Assembly: GCA_963924555.1 (NCBI GenBank) | Contig: OZ004592.1 | Location: 6,510,001 to 6,574,000 of the forward strand | Direction of reading: 5' to 3' | Length of the DNA: 64,000 nt | DNA from: Crambe crambe | Lineage: Eukaryota; Porifera; Demospongiae; Poecilosclerida; Crambeidae | Part shown: positions 54,469 through 64,000 of the stretch, piece after piece | How the letters are laid out: the number at the start of each line of letters is the position of its first letter | How positions within the stretch are numbered: position 1 is the first letter of the stretch | Program-made: the position numbers and the translations under genes | The notes under the pieces: generated by a model | What the model was told of the DNA's origin: nothing | What the model saw: only the letters and a program-made list of their open reading frames with translations | Database searches by the model: none

Positions 54469-57400
54469 CTAAACAGTACTATGATCTCTTGCGTCTGGAA
54501 CGATTCCTTTAGCTGCTAGATCTTCTTTCACCCTCTTCAGATAATTGGGATCAGGATACCCATAACTGTGCAATGATAAGGGTGGAATATGATGATCACA
54601 TAGACTACCCAATGTAGACTTACAGACTTCCACTTGAATTGGTTTTGTGGTGAATATCATTCCACACTACTACATTGTCCTGCCCAGATGTGAGAGATTG
54701 TCCAACGGTAAAAATAAGGCCAGCACTGAAAGCCTTCTGAAGGAGCTGCGATGCAAAGAGAATATATCCTATTTCCCACCACATACACCCTTCACACCCT
54801 TGGTCTTACTGTTAAAACTTCATATCCTTCTGCATTGCAAGGAAGAAAGGCCACTCTTGAGGTTCCACTATAAGGTTTCCCAGGGTTAGGGTGAGTTGGT
54901 CCTTGTACTCCACCAGGTATGTAGTACTCAATCTTTATTGTCTTATGACCGGGATATCCTGGTAGACTTGTTTCCAAGATCTGATAATAGAAGAATTCAG
55001 TGAAAGTGCAAAAAATCTGTTCAGACTTACAGTGTAATTCATAGTGCCTGGAGGTTGGTTCCCCCTCAGAGGTTGCAGTAATGCCTTGCAAATGGGACAG
55101 CAAGGACTTGTATTGAGGGATCTATTGATACACTCATTGCAAAATGAGTGTCCACATGATGTCTTTACTGGATTCTTGAAGTCATCCAAGCAAATGGAGC
55201 ATTCTATGTATACAGTATAGATAGAAGTATAAACTAATGGAGCATTCTATGTGTACAGTAGCTACAGATAGAAGTATAAACTAATGGAGCATTCTATGTA
55301 GTAATTATAAACTAGCTGTAGCTAGCAGTTAACAACTTACTGGGGCTTTCAACATTATTTCCAGGGTGGGCTGTTGCAGCGGAAGTCTTTATGTGATGAG
55401 GGACTTCAGTTGGTCTAGAAGATGGTGGTCCCATACTAATTCCATGTTCAAAATGTGATGGACTTAAGCCACGGAATGTTCCACCTCCAGAAGCTGCAGC
55501 ACGTGCATAAGAGACACCACCCATTCCTCCCCCCATATCTGCTGAAGATGGAGGATTTTGAAAGCCAGGAGGAGGATTACTGGGGGTCCCTCCACCTTGT
55601 GGAGATGATACTCCACTTGAGGGAGTGATATCTGTTATTATAGGATAATTGGGTATCCCTCCACCATGTGTGGATGTCACGCTTGGATCACTGCTCAAGT
55701 CTCCAGGAGATTTAAGACTTGGAGTTGGGTCTGACACACTGCATGGAAATCATTCCATTTCATCCATACTTATCGTACAAATGTTTAATGATACCTTCTG
55801 TTGAAAGATGATGTAGTTGTTACTGTGCTAGTTGTAGGTGTGAAAGAAAGGGTGCTTATCTCAGAGTCAGGTGTTGAATATGGAGTATTATCTTCTCCAG
55901 CATCAGTGGCTGTATCAAGAGTCTTGTAATTATCCAATGCTGATGTGGTGGGTTCAACATGAAAATCTGGCAGTGTGCACGATGAATTCATATCATAACA
56001 TTAGCATACCTTTCTGTAGTTTGTCTCTTAAGTCACTTTCCCCAAGATTGGATTTCTCCAGACACTTGATCAGCATCCGCATTCTGTCCACTTCTTTATT
56101 CTGCTCCCACCAAGTACGAATTATGCGCTCCATCTTAGCTGCATCATCACCACCTTTACTGGCTAACTTTGAAACATCACCAGGTAAAAAGTTAAGTGAT
56201 TTGGCCAACTTATGCCACTTGTGTGCCAGAGGTTGAAGAAGCTTTATCAGTCGGTCATAATTTGAAGTACTAGAATGAGCTGCACCTAAAATCAATGCAA
56301 TATATATGTATTGATTAGAGCTAAAGACTTCACAAACTTTTAGCTTCTGTCTTTTCTGTGTGCCAATCATCGGGAGTAACATCTTTACTCTTCTCTTCAT
56401 CTTTGCCTTTAACTTCTGATATCTCTGTGCCAGGAACAGCTTCCTTGCTGTTCCCTGTCACCTCTGCAGCTTTGCTCATGGAATCGATAGCATTCTTGCC
56501 CTTTGACTCACTGATGGTACGCACCACCAACTTCTTATACTTGCTCTTCAGGTACTTGGCAAAGCATTGATACGTGGGCTGGTCTATTATGACCACTCTG
56601 ATATCACGCAACAGAGCACTAGACTTTGAAAACTTAAAGTTCACGATGGAGTCAATGATACAACGAGCAACTAGATCTTTGTCAACTCCAAAGATGCCGG
56701 AACTGATGGCAGGAATGGCTATGGATACTACTTCCTGTTTCTCAGCCTCTTTGAGAATTCTTCGCATCAGAGAATTCAACGTATTCTCACACTGATGATC
56801 TCCCTTTCTTGGACCAACTGCATGAATAATGGATTTACATTTCAGTGTTCCTCCAGCTCCAGTACATGCCACATTGCCTGGTTGTATTTCCCTGTATTGA
56901 CGCTGTCTCATGTGTTGGGTGGAGTAACGCTGCACAGCTCCATTGCTTGCCTGATTGATAGCAAGTGCTACTCCTCCATCATGGCTGAGATGACCATTAG
57001 CAGCATTGACTATTGCATCCACATCTTCTGTTACAATGTTGCCCTTCTTCAGCATAAACATGCGTCCATCAGCAAGAGAGACTGTAAGCTGAGTTTGAAA
57101 TTCTTCTAAAAGAAGCTTTCTAGCCTGCTCAAACTGACGTGACGAATTTGATATGATTTTCACCAGCTCTTCTCCAAGTAAAAAAACACACTGATTGTAC
57201 TTGCCATCGAAATCTGCCACAACTTGTTTAACATCAGTAACCACCCACCCGGAAGGAACTGGTACAGTGTCAACTTTCAGCTTCCTCTGCTGACCAACCA
57301 TTGTTCGATATGCATCCTGAAATTTTAAACTTGTGTCTTCAGGAGCTTTCTTCTTGATGTAGACCACACCCTCACTTGGTCTGTAGTAGACACCGGGAAT

Positions 57401-58168
57401 TCTACCCTCAGGCAACTTTGCCAGCATAGCCAGAATATCTGGTATTAAACTCGGCACGACATCATAAAGTGAAGCAGGAAAGTTAGAATCACTAGCACCA
57501 CCACCAGAGGTCACGTGATCAAAGTGGGTGTCATCAAAGGTCATGTGATCATGAGGGATGGTGGCTGTGGCACCTCGATCCTCGAAGGCTGGAGTATCAT
57601 TGAGGTCAGCTTTCAAGATTTCCTTGTCAAACACTTGACGTAAATCCATAATTTTTTCTGCATTTCCACTTATCTTATAACGATTTCCAGTGGATTTCAA
57701 TTGCAAGTCAAAAGATGATGCTAATTTGGTCAATATCTGTGCCAGATGAGTACGATGAGAAGGAACATGACCACTCAAGGTTATATGCCATGAAGTATAC
57801 TCCTCGTACTGTGGGTTGTAAACATGACCACAACATCAATGAAAGGAAAATGGTAACTTACTATTTCAGTGAACTTTGGAGATGGCTGTGCTGTTGTGTT
57901 GGCCTTGACCTTCCATACAGCTTTCTTCTTTTCCTCGTCACAACAAGGCTCGTCAAGCAAACAGTATGGACTTGCAAGATCACTCTATATACAAAATACA
58001 ATCCCACCAACAATGTAAAATGTTTGAAGATTCAGTGCAGTGATGTGGTATCCATTAAGCCTCTTGGCACTAGCTAGATAGGTATCTCAATCGCACCTTG
58101 GTGGCTTTGGAAGCTTGCGTGAAAGGATAGTCTTTAAGAAGTAGAGTAGCGTACCGAGACTCCTCCAT
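54469..58168 (-). CDS. Deltex-type E3 ligase with macro and Death domains, intact copy
   Basis: Ten exons (58097-58168, 57862-57984, 56338-57808, 56010-56285, 55795-55966, 55341-55738, 55031-55203, 54810-54980, 54624-54745, 54469-54565) close in frame to 1024 aa. Order: a KH-like N-terminal region (about 70-290); a PARP9/14-type macro domain (about 300-480: [48 protein letters not shown]); a Death domain (about 565-640: [20 protein letters not shown]); a Ser/Pro/Gly linker; a C3HC4 RING ([22 protein letters not shown]) and a Deltex C-terminal domain ([54 protein letters not shown]). RING-DTC modules ubiquitinate ADP-ribose-marked targets in vertebrates. The donor of exon 3 (A|GTTTGT) is weak and is chosen because only it keeps phase. 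Confidence 0.85.
55193..55300 (-). repeat. Triplicated 3' splice site of the RING exon
   Basis: The word AATGGAGCATTCTATGT occurs three times at spacings of about 43-47 bp (55193, 55237 and 55283 regions). Each copy carries the acceptor CATAG and the first ten bases of the RING exon of the intact Deltex gene; only the innermost leads into it. Confidence 0.85.
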
Positions 58169-58447
58169 TTTTTTTCAGAGTTGAAATATGTAATATGACT
58201 TTCAGGCAGCCACGCCCCGTACTTTTCTATTCATTACGATGTCATGTGCATGTACCCTCCAATTATGCGCGCATACAGCGCATGCGTACAGTCGCAATAA
58301 AGTACAGGATAAAAAAATATTAATTCTGTGTGCTGACATGATATTTAGTGCTATAAATATTCGCTAAGATACAGTTCTGACATCTCCAATGTGTGCTGCA
58401 TTTCAAAAAAGAGGAAAAAGAAAAAGTGATTGCGACAGCATTAGTAG

Positions 58448-61400
58448 CTATGCACGTGCACCACAATAAGTACCTTCCCAAAGTCGCAATGTGCCATTTT
58501 TATAGCCACTTGCAAATATTTTCCCACTACTGGAGTAAGTGACAGCTGTTACAGGAGATAAATTCTGAAATGAAAAACAACAATAACAGATGATCAACCT
58601 TTTTAAGCTCATGTTATTTTTGATTCACACTCACGTCAGTTGGAGGGATGTAAAATATCGGACTGCTGGAGAGAATTTCGAAGACCTGTACTTCCCCTGA
58701 ACTAAGTCCAACTGCCAGGTGGGCTCCATTTGGAGAGTAGCAGAGACAGTTGATGGAGGCATTGTTGGAGATGGTGAACTTCTGCAGTAAGTTTCCAGTT
58801 TTGGTCTCCCAAATGCACAAATGCTCCGAACACCCAATGGCCAGTTGTCTGGAACAAGTTCACAGCACAAATAAAAATTTTAATCCCAAAACAAGAATAC
58901 AATCACTTACTTCCCATCTGGATTGAATGTGGTGTGTACTCCCACCCCTAATCCGCCATCACCTATAACAGACAAGAGGAAAATAGATTACTCAGCACTC
59001 ATCACAATTATGATAACTATTATCTCATACATCATAACTTGTGGACGTCACATACAAAAAGCATACAGCACACTAATGGCTTCTTCCGACATTACCTGCA
59101 TCGAATATGTGGTGGAGCTTTCTCGTGTTCTGGTCGTAGCAGTAGACGAGTTTGAAGCCGTCTGGTGTCAACAGCTTCCCTGGTTGGACGCCTACTGCCA
59201 GCCACGGAGTGTTAGGATTGGGAGAAATTGATAAGCTAAATGAAACGAAGGGCATAAAAATAAACTTTGTCGATCAATAAATCAGAATCTGTTTATGATA
59301 TCTCGTGACCTTTGACACTTGTAGTCTATAACATGCAGTCCTCCTCAATAGACAGTTAAAATAAACATGCAAAAAAACATTACTGGGAATTGGAGAAGTT
59401 GTGCCTCAGGCTCTCTTGAGAGTCTCTACCTGTAAATTGAGCCGATGCTGTATTTGTCTTCTCTGACGAGGATTATTGTCTCTGGATGCATGATGTGACC
59501 TGTTGTTTGTGTGACGGGGGACCAGAGCTTGACAACAACATTCTCAACGGAACCTGTCACCATGTGCCCCTTGGGACCGAACTTGGCCAGATGGAGGGGT
59601 GGGTCTTGGAGGTTCTCGTCTTCCTGTGTGTCATCGGCGACTGTCCGACGTTTCTCAGGTGAGTCCAAGTCCACCAGCTGAATGGAGGTGGACCCGAGGA
59701 GTAGGTGGTTGCCTCCATACACGCTGAGATCCAGGACGGTGTCTGTCACGCGAACCGAGTGCTTCTCAGAAAGGTCACTCACATTGAAGAGCCTCACCTT
59801 TATTAAACAGACATTAAGTCTCTTACTTACAAGATGGCGAGAGATTTGTAAAATTAACAGTAACATTATGTTACTTAAGAATTGCTATGGTATATGGTAG
59901 CATTACACTGAATACATAATGTTATGCTGTATTACACGGAATTACATGCATTACACTGAATACATAATGTTATACTTACACTGAATGACATGCATTACAT
60001 TACACTGAAGCATTACATACATGACAATCTCTGGATCCTGTGATGATGGTATCTGTCTCCTTGAAGACGAGAGAAGTTATCATTTGGGAGGCTGCATTGG
60101 TGTTTGTCACAAGGAGAGAGTAAGGTCGCACTTCCTTGGGAAAAGCAAGCTGCAACATCACCATCAGCTGCAAGAATTATTATCTTGTTATTAACATAAG
60201 CTGGTACATGTTTACATAAAAAAAACTAGGAGCATTTATTCCAGAAAGAATTCTGAGCATTAGGAAGGTAGCCCCTTGGAAACCTCTCAATTTGTACACA
60301 TGTCACTCTCCAAAAGATGACAACCTCTCTACAAAGGACAAAAGGATGGGTCCCAAGTGTGTCCATTAAAAGGTTCCACTGTACCACTAAAATATGCTAG
60401 CATGATCACCCACCTCCTCATTCTTCTTGTAGTAAGCAATGTCGTAAGGTGTGAGGTCTTTGTCATCTCGGACAGAGGGGTCCACTTCGCTCTGCTTGAG
60501 CAGCAGCTCAGTGATGTCTGTGTGTTCTCCTTCTGTTGCTTCATGGAGAGCCGTTCGCTGGCTCTTATTGTCGTCATCCACATTGGCTCCACTATAGCAA
60601 CAGAAAAGTGATCATGTGACATCATGTGACTATAGGAAGAAGGGTGGGGTCCTGGAATAATTATTATTAGTACCCAGGGGAAAAAATTTCACTCAATCTA
60701 TAGTAAAATCTACCACACTCCACTATCCCACCTTTCACCTTTCATTCAAGTGGTCACCCTCTTAATTTGGAGGCACTCTGATACCCCTTCTAGAGTAGGA
60801 ATGTCATAGCATTGTAGCCCACCCACTTGAACATACTCACACCCTTTCTGGAGTAGGAATGTCATAGCATTCTTGTACCTCTCAGCCCTCCCTCCCTCCT
60901 CCCACTCACTTTTCAAGTAGGAGCTCAACAACTTCAAAGTGTCCATTTTTGCAGGCAGCCATCAGTGGGGTGTTACCACCACTATCCCTTTTATTGACAT
61001 CCGCTTTGTACTTAATGAGGAGGTCTGCTATGTCCAGACAACCCTTCTCACACGCCCACTGCAACAGAGATGCCTTTTCCCGAGGCTCTTCGATGTTTGG
61101 GTTGGCTCCATGTTCTAGCAGCTTCACCATTGTCTGCATGACATATATAAGGAAATCAATTTTTGTGGGAGTGAATTTTTTCACAGATTTCACTTTTAGC
61201 AAAAGCTTCCCCCACTAAAAATTCTACCTGGAAATGATCGTTGATGTAAGCTATGAAGAGAGGAGTGTGAGGGATCGGTGAGTTGGAAGGAGCATCCAGG
61301 TTCATCATCGCACCTCTGTTACCAATCTCCTCACTGAGCATCAAAAGATTTCCATCCTAGGAAGATCAAGCATTGACATTATAATAACAAATGACTCAAT

Positions 61401-62220
61401 ATGGAGGGGCTAAGTCAAATGTGTTGATATAACATCTCCCTAAATAGCTGCAACTAACAAAGAGCTGATTCATTAGTTGAATGCATAAACGTTTCTCAAT
61501 GTATTGCCATGATATGGTTGATTAGTAGCAGGATGTTTATGGGGACGTCCCTGCTGATTGTATCGAAGCCTGCTTACCTTGCATGCCTGGTGAAGTGGAC
61601 TATAGGGTTCAGTATATTGTCCCTCCAGTGTCACTAATGTGCTCTATAATAAAATATACAATGTTGATTCTAATCAAATGTTTTCTTCCCCCCCAAGACA
61701 ACACACCACACATTCAATACTGCCCCTAACTACACACATTACGTCTCTTAGGTTAATCACTCTCATTGCACCCACTCACTTCTGTTAGGAACACTTGATC
61801 TTGTCATTAAGCCGTGCCTGTACAAGCTTTGCTACCTCATTAACTCCCTTAGAGTAACAAAACAATTCTTAACATCCTAACAACCCAAACGTTGGTGCGC
61901 TACCATGGGAAGTCCCCAAAGAGAACAGTGCCAGGACTTGGGGGTGGAATTAAACTTGTGGTTTATTAATCTTAAGTTGAGAGAGAGTGTGTTCTCAAGG
62001 CCCAGCATACACTTGGCAATCTTCACAAAGGATGTTAAACAATTAACTGGTAGACTGTTTAACCAGTTTATAAGAGAAACCATCCTGCTGCAATTCGGGA
62101 ATCCACTCGTAGTAGAAGGATTTGTTTATTCTTTAGAGTGTACACTACCACCTTGTGTACAAAAACTTATATAAAAAAACTTCATTATGGAATTTCCCCA
62201 TGACGCAACACACCTAACCT

Positions 62221-62278
<58 letters not shown>

Positions 62279-64000
62279 TCTCTCTACACACACACACTTA
62301 CCCTGGGTCTTTCTGCTTTGGGTGAATTGACGGACATATTGGCCAGGAGTTTCCGGTGCTGGGGCGTGAGGGATTTGGAGATGTCTGATTCAATGGAGTC
62401 ATTTTCGGTGAAAGCGTAAGAAACAGGACGGGAGTGGTCCAGTTCCTGTGGGGCACTGTGTTTACGTTCCCCAGAATACATGGGACTGGAGAGGATGTCA
62501 AGAGAGGCACGCTTGGCTCTCCTCTCCTTGATTCTATCTTCTGCTAGTAAGCTCCCATGGTCTTTGTATTTCTCCTCTGATCTGCTAGAGGAACTGGTCC
62601 GAATCTTCACTAAACTTATCTCGCCACTTTGCAGCTGCTTCGAAGGAGAGTCAGTCTCTGTATGCAAAGGAAATAAGTGGGATAGTATATATTTGCCCCT
62701 ACAATTAGTGCCACAGAAGATTATAAAATTAAACCAAAAAAGAAAGCACCATTTACTTTCTCTGCATGACCATCATCATAATAATTCTGGGGAAGTACCT
62801 TCAATAATTGCCTTTTCTTTGCAGGGGGCCTGTTTTCCTTCATCGGGCTCCACCCCCTGATCTGAAATCACAGACTGCACCGACTTCTTCCCAACACTCT
62901 CTGTCCGAGACACCCTCAGGTCTGACACATCTATCTGGGAATTGGGACGAGATACACCACGCCCACTGTCTGCAAAGTAAAAAAAGGTAATGATAATGGT
63001 TGCTAAGGAATGGAACCAAGAATGTGGCTATCTGGATTCTAATCAACCACAAGTATTTGGGACTTGATCAGATGATGTAATGAGAGATAATGAATATTAA
63101 AGAATGCAGTGGACTATGAATAACTCTGTTTGATGGAGGAAACAGATCTCAGGGGACTTTGAAAAAACATATACAAGAGGCCGGTCACTGCATAGCAACC
63201 TGTTGGAATTCTGTGGACAGTAAACAACATTCCCAAATGAGTTATTCTAGGATACGTACCCACACTTGGGGAGGGAGAATCTGCTCCAGTTCTTTTCTTG
63301 CAGTTGGCTACCAACTGACTCTTCCCTTCCACCATTTGAGACTTCTGGTTCTTCAATTCCTTCTCCTTCTCCAAGCTGGCACTTGGAGTCTCCTTTGACT
63401 TGTTCACGTTCTCAGAGTGTCTCTGTAACTCATTGGACGACAAATCCTCTCCTTCTTTCTTTGTAACCTCCCCTTTACTGTCCATGGAGTTAATAGTATT
63501 CTTTGTGTTTCTCTCTTCCGTTGTCATGTCGCTGTTCAAGTCACTGTTACTACTAGTCGTACTGTTCTCCTTTCCTTGCAGTGCCAACTCCTCCTCATTT
63601 TCTTCTTCCCTCTCACCTTCCTTTTCACTATTTGCCTTACGCAACTCCTTCAATTTTTTGGTGCTACATGCAGAAAGTGAAATATGCAACAGGTGAACTT
63701 TTATGTCATATTCACACATCACTTAGCCTGTAAACAGATCAATTTTTGTTTAATCAAGGGGTTAATGATTGCTTATGTTCCGGGCTAGGGCTAGGGGCTA
63801 GGGCTAGGGCCTAAGCTAGGGTTAAATTGCTTACGTTCCAGGCATCATCATGAGGGGATCGGCAAGTGTGAAGCGACGTATCTTTGGAGTGGATACCGGG
63901 GGAGCCTCTCCTTCAGAATCATCCGAGTCATCAAACCTGACGGTGGGTGTTGCCGTGCGAACATGGGGGGAGTTGGGACTCTCTTTGCCGCCAGTCTTGA
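58448..64000 (-). CDS. Ankyrin-repeat and WD40-repeat protein, 5' end outside the window
   Basis: Readable exons on the minus strand: 63835-64000 (entering from outside), 63260-63663, 62799-62969, 62302-62657, 61578-61643, 61228-61356, 60910-61133, 60414-60591, 60021-60149, 59430-59797, 59096-59235, 58911-58962, 58635-58848 and 58448-58564 with the stop. The first four encode a charged disordered region with Lys/Glu- and Ser-rich stretches. The next four give about four ankyrin repeats (PYSPLHQACKDGN, HTPLFIAYINDH, GGNTPLMAACKNGHFEVVELLL, RTALHEATEGEHTDITELLL). The rest are WD40 blades ending LASGYKNG-like FASGYKNGTLRLWE. I do not recognise an orthologue; an ankyrin-WD40 scaffold is all that can be said. 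Small exons between blades may be missing from this list. Its stop lies 280 bp upstream of the Deltex start on the same strand. Confidence 0.75.
62221..62286 (+). repeat. (CT)n microsatellite in an ankyrin-WD40 intron
   Basis: About 32 CT units, shorter than the INPP5F intron array, next to an (AC)n stub and the donor of exon 62302-62657. Confidence 0.93.
63781..63826 (+). repeat. Short GGGCTA-type repeat
   Basis: Six or seven degenerate copies of GGGCTA (with GGGGCTA and GGGTTA variants) in the intron after exon 63835-64000. It is telomere-like only in appearance. Confidence 0.8.

Noticed and set aside
61905-62174. 89-aa plus-strand frame
   Set aside because: It lies in an intron of the minus-strand ankyrin-WD40 gene and shows no recognisable domain or splice context.
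63781-63826. Telomere-like repeat
   Set aside because: Only a few degenerate GGGCTA units in an intron; not a telomere or interstitial telomeric block.

Overview
The window looks like a gene-dense metazoan nuclear genome, most likely a sponge (Porifera, demosponge-like). Genes are split into many short exons with consensus GT..AG introns of about 50-150 bp. Conserved animal genes are packed within 100-300 bp of each other, often head-to-head. There are intronless coiled-coil TKL-type kinase genes, and AGCTAGCT-rich intergenic DNA. The sponge assignment is an inference from style and gene content; no marker settles the species.

Region 1 (1-35.5 kb) is a block of conserved single-copy genes. 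In order they are DNAJC28, protrudin/ZFYVE27, MRPL14, a neuralized-type RING E3, a CCDC172-like coiled-coil protein, a DOK-family PH-PTB adaptor, DDX41, TEX261/SVP26, an intronless pseudokinase, the PP2A B55 subunit, wolframin, GOLGA7 and the SAC-domain phosphatase INPP5F. I traced exon by exon and most models close in frame at lengths close to the human proteins (DNAJC28 388 aa, ZFYVE27 407, DDX41 620, TEX261 195, B55 457, GOLGA7 125). Several genes share short divergent promoters: RING E3/CCDC172-like, DOK/DDX41, PPP2R2/WFS1 and GOLGA7/INPP5F.

Region 2 (35.6-58.2 kb) is a recently rearranged duplication zone on the minus strand. Its unit is a two-gene cassette: a large Deltex-type ubiquitin ligase with an added PARP9/14-type macro domain and a Death domain, followed by a small single-pass membrane protein with a proline-rich PPxY-type tail. 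One tandem duplication copied a segment running from inside INPP5F through the small gene into the Deltex 3' end. The whole array was then copied again, giving four small-gene copies, two long and two truncated Deltex copies, and two orphan INPP5F 3' fragments. The copy at 54469-58168 is the intact Deltex (1024 aa model). The copy at 39300-43024 has lost its first exon and a splice acceptor. A pogo-like element (TA duplication) and a Harbinger-like MITE (TAA duplication) inserted into single copies, so the sister copies preserve the empty sites. Between the arrays lie an active-looking TKL kinase gene, a degraded YLDDG-type reverse transcriptase and integrase remnants.

Region 3 (58.4-64 kb) is the 3' part of a minus-strand gene encoding a disordered N-terminus, ankyrin repeats and WD40 repeats, running off the window.

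The most interesting object is the macro-Death-RING-DTC protein. It puts on one chain functions that vertebrates split between PARP9 and DTX3L, with a Death domain added, and sits in a duplicating cassette, as expected of a fast-evolving immune or stress-signalling locus. That role is an inference.
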